Shown: piece by piece, positions 34,869 to 47,098 of the stretch
Layout: every line of letters begins with the position of its first letter
How positions within the stretch are numbered: the first letter of the stretch is position 1
From: Sequoia sempervirens
Lineage: Eukaryota; Streptophyta; Pinopsida; Cupressales; Cupressaceae
Length of the DNA stretch: 64,000 nt
Reading direction: 5' to 3'
Assembly (NCBI GenBank): GCA_007258455.2
Contig: VDFB02139124.1
Span: 1-64,000 of the forward strand
The notes under the pieces: model-generated
What the model was told of the DNA's origin: nothing
Databases searched by the model: none
The model's input: the letters and a program-made list of their open reading frames with translations, nothing else
Made by a program: the position numbers and the translations under genes

Positions 34869-35690
34869 AGATTGATACCAATTGTTGGAACACAAAAATA
34901 TACTAAGAGAGGGGGTGAATGAAGAACCTTCTTGGAAAGAAGCTACTTTCAAAACTGTTAACAAGGAGAAGGATATTTCTCCCAAGAAAAATAAGGTGGA
35001 ACTGATTTCATTTGAGGATGATGAGATTGATGAAGAGGCAAACTTCATCAGAAGACTAAGAAGAGAATCTAGAAAATATGGAGCTAATTGTTGCAAACCT
35101 TACAACTTACACTAATACTGCTGAAGTTGTACTATCACAACTTTAAAAACCAACCATCTGATAAACACTTCTTTAAATTATATCTATCATTGATCTCATC
35201 CTTCATAGCCATCACATGTCACATAAATTCCTTCAGCCTCCAACTAGGTTTCTGTGATGTGAACACACCAATTCCTCCTAGCTTTCTGCTATGTGTGATA
35301 TCAAGTGATAACAAAGACCATTAGGTACCACTGAACTTCAGAATAGTTTTCAAACCCTTTCCATGATGCACGAATCGAGTGATGAAAAAGATCGAATGAT
35401 AAGGTGAAGGGGTGATCGTCGAATGAACTTAAACACCATAAGTGATTACTTATATGTGACTTGCAAGCCTACGGTTTAACCAGTAAACCCTAATTTAGAT
35501 TGAAAGGAAATATAATTCATTTATAAGAGTATTATACATTCTCTAGACCTACACATCACATTTATGAGAAGCTATTAGAAAACCCATATTAGATATGATC
35601 TTTTATTTCTCTTTAGATTCCTAGAAGAATACTCTATAATCTCATGACAATAGTGCACCACATTGAGCAACATTTTGCAATTTGCACATC
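34869..35690 (-). repeat. Copia LTR fragment (minus strand) with adjoining primer-site sequence
   Basis: On the minus strand the LTR ends GTGTTCCAACA near 34883 and is followed by TGGTATCAATC, a primer-site-like sequence. The purine run AAGAGAGGGGGTGAAT at about 34903-34918 is shared with the copia LTR at 6239 and, in inverted orientation, with the LTR end at about 38050. Sequence after 35690 resembles the region right of a minus-strand 3' LTR, so this LTR seems to have internal sequence on both sides. The right border is approximate. Confidence 0.5.
34960..35095 (+). pseudogene. Copia gag-like fragment
   Basis: A plus-strand frame reads ISFEDDEIDEEANFIRRLRR and ESRKYG, resembling the acidic linker and basic segment that precede the zinc knuckle in copia gag. 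The knuckle itself is missing. Its orientation is opposite to the LTR fragment around it, so it is either a rearranged piece or a chance resemblance. Confidence 0.4.
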
Positions 35691-37200
35691 TTCCCTGAGC
35701 CAGATTCTCAACATGTCATCTTCATTTTTGGCATCAATGACATAACTCCTTTCACTAGGGTCACTTCCATCTCACTCTTCATCCCCTTTTGAAATCAATG
35801 ACAACAATATGCCAACAATCTCCCTAGTTTTCATTAATGGTGAAACTGAATGCTCATAGCAATTGGTTGAAATGGTCTAACACCAATTGAAAGAAATTGA
35901 GATATGTGGGTATCAATACAAATTTGTGTCACACTCTCATCCAACCTATCAGTATAGGTGAATTTAAGTAATTTTAACTAAAAATTAATTTTGGTCAAAC
36001 ATATGGTCTTGTAAGATTCAATCTAGCTAAGTTATATATATCGACAAGTTTTCCAACTAAAATTGTTGGCTAAATGCATATTTAGCACCACTTTGAGTCC
36101 AATTTTCCATAAAAGTAAAATAATTTTAAAAAAATGATGTTTCCACAACTTCTATTCATGTAAAAAAAAAATTATTTAAATATAAAAATAACCTTTTGTA
36201 GATCAATAAGTTTAGTTTTCAAAATATATATTTAAAACTTTAATTATTATTTATATTTTCCTTTTTATTTTTACTAAATGTAGGTTATTAGCACAAAGCA
36301 TCAGGTTGATTAAATTTTCAAGGAAAAATAGTAAAACTTATTAAAAAAATGAAAAACATATGATGCTAGGCTAGATATAAGAATCTATATCAAGATGGTA
36401 TATTTTTTTCTATTTTAGATAAATAATTTAAATATAAAAATTGACGTCGATTGAAAACAACTAAGTTTTAATACACACATTTTAATATTTATTTAAAAAT
36501 ATATATTTATCAAAACTGGAAGAAAATATATCCATGCCCTAAAGATTCAAATTATAAATACACACAAAAAAATTGAAGAAAAAAAAATAATATTTACTAT
36601 ATAATGGTTGAAATTTCAAGTAACTTCATTTTTCAACATTTTATCAGCAACTAAATTATAGTGGTAATTTATAAAAATTTAGATTCAAATAATTTTTTAT
36701 TTTTATTTTTAAAATACAAACATAAAATATACTAAAAAATAAATATTTAATTAGATTAAATCATTTCAAAATTCAAAACATATATCAATTTTTAGTGATT
36801 CAAGTTCAAAAGTTGGATCATTGTTGGTTGTTTCCTTTCTAAAAGTGTGACACAACTTTGTACTTTTACCCCTATAACAATTTGAGTTTTGCACCCAATT
36901 GGACACATAAAGTAGTGCTCCTCCATTGATATGCATCTCCACCATGCTCATCCTTCTCAAATGACCATTTGAGTTCATGATCTTCTCCCCCTTTGACATC
37001 ACCACTATTTGATGGTTTCATACATGATGCTCCCACATCATATCACTAAATATTAGTGAAAGGGAATACATCCAGGGGGAGCTTCATTGATCATTTATTT
37101 AACCCTGATTAAGAATAGTGTGATTCAGTCATGTACCAGTGCATTTTACAAATTTTTAATGACTTGATGATTTCTTCCCACTTTCTCTTTGAATTTCTTG
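35691..37200. other. AT-rich remnant with copia 3'-region motifs at its edges
   Basis: Near 35780-35830 and 36980-37000 there are CTTCATCCCCTTTTGA and CTTCTCCCCCTTTGACATCA motifs like those at 30-180, marking minus-strand copia 3' regions. The centre (35850-36760) is strongly AT-rich with no coding signal. Another purine tract on the plus strand (AAAAGGGGGAGTAATG) ends the segment and abuts the LTR at 37218. Confidence 0.45.
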
Positions 37201-37217
37201 TAAAAGGGGGAGTAATG

Positions 37218-38077
37218 TGTTAGGGGAAGTCTACCCTTTTCCATTTATTTCAAAGGAAGAGAAGATAATGAACTCAAATGCAACAAAGAGAGTTACATAC
37301 AAATGAGTATGCAACAAAGAGAGTGTGAAGTACAACAGACAGAGAATGTATTTTTTAGTCCTAGGATATAATATCGAACATCCTCTAGGTGTTTGCATTC
37401 ATGGTATAGAAGAGAAGAGCAACAAGATAGATCAATGATTTTTCTATATGTAGAGGAGAGTGAAACTTTAGCAATAGTAGTGTTAGCTGCAGGGTGTGCT
37501 ATAGTTCATTGAATGTAATTATGCATTTTTAGGTTGAGTAGAACCAAATTTTATGCATATATGAACTTGTATTTTTCTATTGAGATTGTAGCCCGATTGA
37601 CTAGGTTATAGCTCAAAATAGGTGGTTGTAGTCTCCTTGGAGTTGTAGCTCCTAAAATATGGTGTTGTAGCACCCTTGAAGTTGTAGCTTCTAAAGTAAG
37701 GATTTTTTGCTTCCTTGGAGTTGTATCTCCTAAATTAGGGTGTTGCGGGATCCTTGGGTTGTAGCCCTAAACATTGTAATAGAGACTAATTTGTGATGGT
37801 GAATTTGAGTAGGACCATCAAGCAGCTTTTGTCACCATGGTTTTTCCCATCTTGCGGTTTCCACATATATGTGGTGTTGTGGGAATATGTGTGTTGATTG
37901 TCTATATGTATGTTTATGTTTTCATCTTTAGTTTTTCAATCTACACAGTAAGAATTGAGTAATAAATTTCTACAAGGCTTTTAGAGCTAAGAAAGTAATC
38001 TACATAAAGCTTTTAAGGGCTAAAGTTTTGATATCTACTGATTCAACCCCCTCTTAGTAGATAATTGTGTTCCAACA
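37218..38077 (+). repeat. Copia-type LTR, 860 bp, plus strand
   Basis: It begins TGTTAGGGGAAG directly after a polypurine tract and ends GTGTTCCAACA just before a primer site, so it has both a 3'-LTR-type left border and a 5'-LTR-type right border. It contains a U5-like ACCATGGTTTTTCCCATCTTG and the CCCCCTCTTAGTAG run near its end. At 37600-37770 there are four imperfect copies of a unit of about 45 bp containing CTTGGAGTTGTAGCTCCTAAA. Confidence 0.75.
37600..37770. repeat. Minisatellite inside the copia LTR, about four units of about 45 bp
   Basis: Units of the type CCTTGGAGTTGTAGCTCCTA recur with changes at about 37630, 37670, 37710 and 37750. They are near-palindromic (GGAGTTGTAGCTCC), which may favour slippage. 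Confidence 0.7.
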
Positions 38078-38079
38078 AC

Positions 38080-38091
38080 TGGTATTAGATT
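38080..38091 (+). other. Primer binding site-like sequence
   Basis: TGGTATTAGATT, related to the initiator-Met primer site TGGTATCAGAGC, lies three bases past the LTR end and marks the start of a plus-strand copia interior. Confidence 0.7.
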
Positions 38092-38159
38092 CATATTGCC
38101 TAGGAGAATCTTAATCGTCTTGGGTAGATTTTGGAAGTGTGAACACAAAAAAAGGCTAA

Positions 38160-38815
38160 TAAAAAAGGCTCTAGAAAATGTAGATGTAAAATGAGGGTTA
38201 AGAGGGATCTGCGCACAAAAGGAGAAATTAAGTTGTTAGATTTTTTTGATGGATAAAATGATGAACATATAAGCTGCTACGAGATTCATGGGAATGAATA
38301 CCCATGCACGGATTTTGTTACAATGCCTAATTGGTCTAGTGAAGAGGAAGTAGAGGTTGACCTAGGAGGAAGTCTCATTTCTGCTTTGAATGAGACTAAA
38401 GGTTTGAAGAAGGATAATGAAGAAAAAAAATTTCATGCACAAGAAGGGATTGGTAAGCTAACCAAGAGTCTCAAAGAATTTAATTAGATATTGATAATAT
38501 TGAATACTAAGGTTAAAGAAAAATGAGTCAACTTAGAAAATAAATGCATCTATTCCTAGGATGAGATTGATAAGTTGAACAAGGAGAGTGAAGAATAGAA
38601 AATGAATGCACAAAAGTAAATAGATAGACTAACCAAAAACCTTGAAGAATCAAATCAGATGGTAGTTAGTTTGAAGAGTAAGGTGAATGAAGAAAGAATA
38701 TCAAAAGATGTAGTTCAAACTGAACTATAATCTTAATCTAATGAGTGCATGAAGCTGGAAGCAAAAATGGTTACTCTAAGAAAAGAATTAGTAAGTTCTA
38801 ACATCAATTTACCTT
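38160..38815 (+). pseudogene. Copia gag remnant with coiled-coil repeats
   Basis: Plus-strand translation contains SSEEEVEVDLGGSLISALNE followed by Lys/Glu/Asn-rich heptad-like sequence (IGKLTKSLKEFN, DEIDKLNKESEE, RLTKNLEESNQMVVSLKSKV), broken by several stops. This pattern matches the acidic and coiled-coil part of large plant copia gag proteins. No zinc knuckle, protease or RT follows; the fragment ends at about 38815 where another element family begins. Confidence 0.55.
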
Positions 38816-38819
38816 GAGG

Positions 38820-41200
38820 TGCACTCTGATCAGTCTCATCAATTTTTGTTATCATTTATTTAAGTTCCTAATTCATTGTTTCAATACACAATGTGTTTTC
38901 AAACAAGTTATTTTCTTTAGTTTCCATTTATTAGTCAATCAATCTCATTTGTTTCTTGCATTCAAACATCACATCTAGGAATTTTACATCCATATTCAAT
39001 CCAAATCACACTAATCCTTTAATGAAACAATAAGAATTTTGAACCCTATTCCTTACCTTTTTAGGTGAAAGATCGTACAAGGGTAAGTGTCCAATAGGGC
39101 TCCAAAAAACTTTGTTTCAATGCCTTATTAAAGTTATCAATAAGTAAAACTTTAATATGGTTAAGCAGGAAGCCCACATAGTGGCATGACTTTTCCCCAT
39201 AACCACCTTTGTGTTTGTGAGTGCATACCAACTAGCGTATGTATCTTACCTTTTTTGGATTTCTCACTCATGGACGAGTAGTTCTCTACCCCAAAGTGAG
39301 TACATTTGGGCTTTCTCACCCAATGGACACCCTAAAGTTCCATGACCCTAGAGTGAGTACACATTCTCTTTTTCAAACAATCAATCTAGATCTAATCCAC
39401 AACTAGTTGGATTGACGATCGAAGCTTCATCCAATTCTCTCATTTTGACACTTCTATGTTCCTTTGTTCTTATGCTTATTCTACCATGGGATGTTAATCC
39501 TAGGGGCTTGATCATCTCTCTTGATTATTGCATTATATATTGCTAACGTAAATACATTTGAACCCTAATCTTGATGTTCATGGCTACTTTATTGTGAGTT
39601 TAAAGCAAGTTCATCCTCTCACTAAAGTGGGGGCTAAATTTTCCATATAAAAATGGCCCTTTGTCATTTTCATGGCCATTTAGGTCTTGTTTTATGGTGT
39701 TGGAACTATTTTTCTTTAATTTTATTGTGTAACATGGCTTGAAGATGCATATTTATGTACTAAAATTAAAAGAAATATTTATTGAGAAGGTGTTGTGAAG
39801 GGTTGTAAGACATATCTACAATCTTCTAGAATTTATTTATTACAATTCACCTAACAATCACCCTTTCATCTCTAATCAAGTCCTATTTTGAAGTGCTGTA
39901 AAGTCTTGTATTAAGCTTTCACATGTTTCTAGGCATATTTTCACTGTTTATCCCTTTCTCATGCTTTATCTAGTTCCTTTATGCCCTCATATGTCTTAAT
40001 TAAGTGTAGTTTTGAATATTATCCTGACAAACAACATTAAATATGACTTAATTCCTCACACCCATTTTCAGGACCTAGGTGGAACCCATTCACCATGGGT
40101 GGTGAATGAGTCCCCCTTGGCCCCAAATTCAAAAATTTTAGATTTTCCTTTTGGGTTTTTATTCAAAAATAATTGATGTCAGCCTTCCATGAGGTATGAA
40201 CAAATACTAAGGCACAAGATTGCATAAATAAGTGATTTTCACCTCATTTTACATCCTCCATTATTCAGACATCATTTTCAAGCAATCTAAAGCATTCAAG
40301 CATTGAAGAACTTTGGATCATCCATTGACACTACTTCAAACTGGCATTATCAAGGGTTTGGTAAGTTGATAGAAATTGCATGTTTTTAGTTTTCCATTCT
40401 CTTTCATTTCATTTTTTCTTTAATGGCTTGACCAAGGGAAACCTCCATTCATTAACCCTCGACCATTTTCCCCTATTACATTTTTGTTTCCAGCCTTTTG
40501 TGTGCATATTTAAAAATATTTTAGGTGTTGAAGATTGGTTTTCAAGTCAGCTAGGTGCTTCAAGTAAAATCAAGTCCATTTCAAGCTTGGAGAATTTTTT
40601 TTGTCTATTTCTTGCAAAATTCACTTTGACAACCCAAAAATAAGTGATTTCAAGATCTAGTGTTGTATAGTTATCTCCTAAATTTATAGAAATTTTGGAG
40701 AGGACTGATTCGACAGCAATGGAAAATGAATCCCACCTAAGGACTAAAAATTTGAATTTTGTCAAATTTCAGATCCTGATAGTTAGAAACTAGCTTTTTA
40801 GCAAATTTTCATTAGGAGGAGGATTGATTCGACACTTTGAGTGAATGAGTCCCACTGTGAAAAATTAGCAAATTAGCCAGCATCCACAACATTTCAGAAT
40901 CATCATACATTACCTAGGTGTACTCTTATTTAACTTATTTCTTTTTGTTCTACTTATTTTCCTCATTTACTTCATTATTTTCATATCATAATGTGTTTTC
41001 AAACATAGCTTTAATTTCACTTTTGCATTCATTTTCATTCATTTAGATAAGTCAATTTCATTTAGTTAACTTCATTTATATTAGAAAACATGGCACATTA
41101 CATAATTTGAGTGATCCATTAGCTTTTTTGGTTCCTATCTCTCTCCTTTAAGGTGAAAAACCTTAGAAGTGCAAGAGAAGTCTTAGGAATCCAAAAATAA
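38820..41200 (+). mobile_element. Internally deleted relic related to element A
   Basis: 38830-39100 resembles the terminal part of the element A LTR (leader-like end with AGGTGAAAGATC). 39110-39620 resembles the A interior at 60620-61130 (CTTATTAAAGTTATCA and GTGCATACCAACTAG are shared), and AAAGTGGGGGCTAAAT at about 39625 matches the A polypurine tract. 39640-41200 resembles an A-type LTR, including the hairpin motif at 40088-40107. So this is a shortened A-family element: LTR end, little interior, LTR. No coding sequence remains. Confidence 0.6.
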
Positions 41201-41540
41201 ATAGTTCAGAACAAAAAAAAAGAACCAAGAGAAAGGTCGTAGATCCAAAGAAGAATGACCTAAAAAAAAGAAGCTCCTTTGATAAAACTACTCACACAGG
41301 TACATCCACCACACACTAGCAACAAAAGAATACAAACTCGAAACCAACAGGACAAAAATTGCACCAAGCTAGCACATAGCACCCTAAAATGAAAAACAAA
41401 GCCAACCCACAAAAATATTTTAACTTGCAACACCAATGCTAAAAGAAAGACAAATATTTAAAGAGAGGAAGCAACATGGAAGCTATGACCTGCTACAAGC
41501 CGCGATCCCACATAAACCATAGTGACTGTAGCTTCATCAT
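41201..41540. other. A- and C-rich segment between two LTR relics
   Basis: It is rich in A and C on this strand with almost no T for long runs, unlike the flanks. No open frame or terminal repeat was found. It may be a separate small insertion. Confidence 0.35.
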
Positions 41541-43280
41541 GCCCATCCAACTTAATTGTACCTTTTAGTGTTACTAAAATGTATTTATTTATACTTTCAC
41601 ACTTACTTAGGGATCTTTCAATTAATTGAGCTTAATTTTCCTTTATTAGGCACTAAATTCATTCACCAAGCCTATTTAATTAGATTATCCAAAGAGGAAA
41701 CCCAACATTCATTAATAGCTTAACATAACACTTTTCATTGAGAAATATTTGTCCTAGGGACCCATTTTCCCATGGGTGAATGGGTCCTCCCTTGACCTTA
41801 GGACCTAAGTTTAATTTATGTTTCTGGAGGTATTTTAACATATTCAAATTTGTGATTCAATGTCGGCTTGTGATATTTGAATTTTAGGAAAATGAGGATA
41901 CATATTTATAAATACAAGGTTATTCCATTATTTCAAATCCTAAAAAAGCAATTCAAGAACATAGAAATTTTCAAGATCTAAGAGTGAAATTCAATACAAT
42001 TTTAGAGAACTTTAAAGGAATTCAAAGGAAAATTTATTAGTCTTATTGCAACATTCATGATCCAATTGTCATGTCAAATTTTTCTTGCATCATGCATGTT
42101 TTTGGAGCTAATATTGTGGTGTAGGTTTCATGATCTAATCAAGCATTCAAGGAACTATTTCAAGCAAGATTCATGTTCAAGTTCCACATCCATTGAAGGT
42201 ATTTCATGCAAGTTGTATTTTATTTAATGGTTTTTTTAGTGGTACCATTGTTTCATTCATTCTTCATTGCCTCTTTCATGTTTCATTTTATTTCAAGGTT
42301 TAATTACCAAAATAGGGTTTGACCAAGTGAAACTCTGATTCACAAAAAACAAAAAAAATTCCCTTTCATGCCTTGTTTCTAGATCTAGGTGGAAGAAATC
42401 TTGATGATATTTTGAAGAGGAAAATTGAAGAAATTGTCAAATTTGTAAAAGTTGTCATAAAAGTTGTCATCTCACAAAAACACATCTATAAAATTTATTT
42501 GCAAATTTCTAACATTGAAACACAAAGAATCGAGAAGTTCAAAGATAGTACCAGAGGCTCCCAATTTTTTTAGAAAAATCCTAACAAAGGACCCATTTTC
42601 CCCTAGATGAATAAGTCCCAAATCAGCTTCAAAAAATAAGTTTTGGTGAAAGGTACACTTAGATCTTCCCTTCTTTTATGTTTAATTTAATTGTAGGTTC
42701 TATTACTATTGAGTTTAAAATTTCTATTTTAAGTGTTATATTGCATTTTGGTGTTGGTTTACTATTTTAGCTTTTATCCCTAAAGTATTATTTGACCTTG
42801 ACCCTTGTCATTCATCCATAAGGAAATTTGAAGATTCATAGCTTTATTTAACTCACCTAAGGGTAGTAAGCCAATTCTTTGTGTGGGTCTCATTTTCTAA
42901 TGAAATAAAGGAGAATAGGTCCATCTATTATCATTTTGGTGAACCCCTGCTTTACAAAAACTTATTTTCCATCAATTGTTTTAGTATCATTTCTTACTTG
43001 TGTATGATTTTTCCTAATTTATGTGTACTCCATTGATTTCTCATTATAGTCCTTATGAATGATCAAAATTTTCCTTCCCCATCATACAATATATCTAATT
43101 TATGGTTGTATTCAGATTATGGAATAAAGGGATCCTAAGTTAATGGCTAGCTCATCTGTAAACTTGGTGTCATCTTACAGTCTCTTAAAAATTATAATAA
43201 AGAAACCTATCTTCACCATTACTCTATTGTGAGTATGAGCATAAGTTCATACCCTCACTAAAGTGAGGGATCAATATAGT
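41541..43280 (+). repeat. Second diverged LTR relic of the element A family
   Basis: It follows the order of the A LTR: a TTTATACTTTCACACTTA block near 41590, a CCCATTTTCCCATGGGTGAATG motif near 41760, then TTTAATTACCAAAATAGGGT near 42300 (A has TTTAATTACCTAAAAGGGGT). Near 43245-43275 the CCCTCACTAAAGTGAGGG tract resembles the A polypurine region. Divergence is high, so borders are approximate and no target duplication was found. Confidence 0.45.
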
Positions 43281-45875
43281 AAAATTTAAAGTGTAACCCT
43301 TGATAATTTCACACTATTTTTAGCTTCATCCTAAGTGTTTGTACCTGATTATGCTTAGTTATTACTTGTTTAATTATAATTATTAGGAAAATGAATTTAG
43401 GAAATTAAATTAGTTATTTATTTGAAAAAAAAATAATGATCAAAACAAGGTTGGAGTAGGATGCCCCAATGCCCTTGTCACCATTAATCGATCCCTCAAT
43501 TCAATATCTTATTAGTGGCATTAGTATAATTATCAATACAAAATTCATTTTTATCTTATCATAATGAGTAATAAAAAATATACTAAAACTCATATAAATA
43601 TAATTTTTCCCTCTCATTTGAACATCTCAACTATATTATGAACTATGAGAAATTATTATGTGATACATGAAATGTCTTCTCTACATCTTAGCTATTACAA
43701 TATATTAGTTTATGTAGACCAACTTCTTTCAAGAATTCAAGGCTATTGAATCATTCACCATCAACTAATTTTTATTAATGGTCTATCATCACTTCAATAT
43801 GGATTTTATGCCTAAGGTAATCTTGTTTTTTTTCATTTATTTATTATATTCATTTATTGTTTAACTTTCCTCTACCCAACCTAAGGCATGTAATTTATAC
43901 TATTATCATTTTATATTGTGATGGTGGAAACACCAAAATTGTGGCTTAAGTGAGGAAAATAACATACCACAAATAAATTCCCACTTTTTTTCATATGTGA
44001 AAGTTATATTTGGAATTGACATAAAAAATTTATAGAGTAGAGAGAATATTGTACTAGAGTGATCTAGCATCTAAAAACCTTAAAAAAGATATTCTAGGGT
44101 GCCCCAATACCCATGTTCATGTAATTCACACTCAAAATTTATGTGCAGGTGAACCTCTTTCTATCTCTTCCAAACGTAGAGAGAAGACTATACTAGAGAG
44201 AAGACTATACCACTTTTTTTAATATGTGCAATTTAGATTTTGAATTGACATCAACAAGTTATAGAGTAGAGAGAAGACTATACTAGAGTGATCTAGCATC
44301 TAAAAACCTTAAAAAACCTAGACTAGGGTGCCCCAATACCCCTATCCATGTAATTCATGCTCAATTTTATATGTAGGTGAACCTCTTTCGACCTCATCCA
44401 AATGTGGATTCTTTTTTAGATTTTTTAATTTTCCTTTGTGTGATCTATTTATTTTCAAATATAAGTTTTATAGTACACTAGGATGACTAAGCACCCCTTT
44501 CCACACAAATTATTCTTAATTTTTAAGTATAGGTTCCCCTCTATCTACCTCTTCAAGATTTGTGTCATTTTCTATAATTTTATATTCTTGCATGTGTGAT
44601 CTATTTCTTTTAGATCTAGGGTTTATGTCAATTAGTCTTATTAAATCACAAAAAAAATCTACCCTCTTTTCAACATTAAAACCCAACACTAGTAGATTGG
44701 TTCTCCTTTGAGGTAGTTATCTAATAATCAAATCAAATTTGGTTTTTGTTCTAATGTTAGTTCAAAAAGGGAAGCTAGATCTAGGTTAATGCACTTGTTG
44801 GATCTTAGATATGTGTCCCACTTAACAATTAGATTTCACACTAGAATCATTTAAGGGAATTTTCCTATTACTAGGCACTAGAGGAAGAAGTAAAGAATTA
44901 TGTTTTTCTGAATGAGGCACAAATTAATTAGTTGACTTCAAAATATAACTATAGTTAAGGATGTGAGATACTAGAGAGTTATTGTTCAAAGATATTTTTT
45001 TGTTGTAAAGATATTTTGGAACTCATTTGTTGATCTAATATGATACTCATCTAAATTATTTAATGTATCTAATATTTAGAAATATTCAAACAAAGGTGAA
45101 TGTTTAGTTTCCTCATGGTAGCATACAAATGGTATTGAATTTTTGGTGAAATTATTCATTGTTTTGGATTCTTTTCTTGCCTATATATTGGAGGAAAAAT
45201 ATAGTTGTTTAGTATCATTATTTATTGGTATGTAGATGCTACCAAAATGTTATTAGATTTTAGAGTGATGTTGTGTTTATATTGTATCATGTATATTAAA
45301 TATTAATACATATATATCATCATTCTCTAATGGATTTTATTACGCAAAGGGTTTCTCCCTTTTAAATCCTATATCATTTGTTAAATTTTTCATTTATTTT
45401 TTATTAATATATTTTCATGCATTATCTAATGGAAATCCCAAAAGTGATTTAAATTTTTGACATTTTCATAAACTCTAGAGAAGAATTTAGTATAGTAGTT
45501 TCACCGTATTTCTAAATAAAATATTTGAGGCTTTGAACTATTTGAGGATTAGAAGTTATGTAAAAAATATATGGTTCACATTGGGATCTATTTAGAGAGT
45601 ATAAACTATGTGGGGATAGTTTTGTAGATTAACTTTAAATCTAGAATAATAAAAATCTCATGCACTAATAGAAAAAGTTTCATGAGGTACACAATTTTTC
45701 CTTTCAATTTCCTTGATTCATATTTTCTTTCTCTACATTTTTATTGTATGATACTATTTATATTTAAAATTGCATCCAATGTGTTTTTGTTAAATATCAC
45801 AAGGATATGTGTTCACCTAGATCAACCCATATAAATGTGTTGAAACATTGAACAAAATAAGAAATTCAATTTCAT
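43281..45875. other. AT-rich sequence with a tandem repeat
   Basis: Apart from the tandem repeat at 43981-44440 there is no gene or recognised element. The first few hundred bases may still belong to the LTR relic on the left. Confidence 0.4.
43981..44440. repeat. Tandem duplication with a unit of about 229 bp
   Basis: CCACTTTTTT at 43981 and at 44210 start two copies sharing TAGAGTAGAGAGAA, GAGTGATCTAGCATCTAAAA and GGGTGCCCCAATACCC. A third, much diverged copy may follow to about 44580 (GTACACTAGGATGACTAAGC), and a related GGATGCCCCAATGCCC occurs near 43461. The first copy ends with a short internal duplication of AGAGAGAAGACTATAC. Confidence 0.85.
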
Positions 45876-45879
45876 TTAA

Positions 45880-46672
45880 GGGTATGTGTAGGATCAGGAT
45901 GGACCAAAAAGTGGCAATATGATGGGTATGTGGCTGATGACTTTTTTTTACCCAAAATTGATGAAACAAAAAGGGTTTTTAAAGGAGATTCTCAGATTTC
46001 CACCAATATAAATTATTCTTTACTTTGAATTTAATAAGAAATTATTATTCATTTTCTATTTGAATTACGACTAAAGTCCTCATTGATAGGCTAATTGAAA
46101 AAAATCTATAGCTTTGAAACAATATAACAATTTTTTAATCCAAAATATTAGTCACATTATATGCTTCGTATACTAGAGGATTAAAAAAAGAAAAAAATAA
46201 TTTGATGAATTTTGACCAAGTTAAGGTGGTCAAATAGATGAATTTTTTATATTTTTTAAAATTTGTAATAGAAAAGTCATAATTAATTATTTACTTAGAA
46301 AAAAATTACAAAAAATAATGCATCACATTAGGACATGAGTCATATACCTATATCTAAAATCTTATAAAAAAATATTATCATTTTATTGTGGTTAGGGTGG
46401 TCAGACAGACAACTATTTATTTTTTAGTTGAAATTTATGTACTACTACATTGGAATTTCAAATTTTCACCTAATAGGTTATTTTAAAAAAAAACAAACCT
46501 AGTAGTTTAGAAACTACATTCAATTTGCTACAAATTCTATTCTTACATATTTCTGAGATAATATATATATATATAACTTATTCAAATTTTTATGTGAAGT
46601 TTCCTTACTAATTTTTCTAAATTTTTTGCCACTTAAGGGTCAGTTTTTTCCATGATGATCCTGCACACACCC
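45880..46672. mobile_element. Terminal-inverted-repeat element of 793 bp flanked by TTAA
   Basis: The left end reads GGGTATGTGTAGGATCA and the right end, on the opposite strand, GGGTGTGTGCAGGATCA, with similarity continuing to GTGGCAA after a small insertion. TTAA flanks both sides (45876-45879 and 46673-46676). The flank could equally be read as a TA duplication with ends AGGGT. There is no transposase, so it is a non-autonomous, MITE-like DNA transposon. TTAA plus GGG ends does not let me assign a superfamily. Confidence 0.8.
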
Positions 46673-46676
46673 TTAA

Positions 46677-47093
46677 GTGTACCAAATCCAAGTTTTTAAT
46701 ATTAATTTCTCCTTAGATGCTTTAAGGATGAGAAAACAATGAACGATAAGTGGATGGTAAAAAAAATGATATGAATGTCTTTACATGCAAGGGCATAATA
46801 ATATCACACCAACATGTGCTTATTTGTCTTATGATAGATAATGAAATAGGGTAAGGACATTGTTATAAAATTTGGATTTAAAATTTCAAGCCTGAAGTCC
46901 ACAACCATGGGATTAATAGCATGCCCACAAAAATTACATGACATAAAACTGATTGTATCAAGAGGAAATATTTACAAATATATAGATAAATAGACATAAT
47001 AACTAGATATTTAAGATGAATGTAAAAATAATAAAAAATTGTATTAAAAGGTATATATATATATAAATGATTGCAAAAATGTGTAATAAATAA
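46677..47093. other. AT-rich sequence between the TIR element and element A
   Basis: No gene was found. It is the left flank of element A; its continuation after removal of A is at 62891. Confidence 0.4.
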
Positions 47094-47098
47094 CTAAT

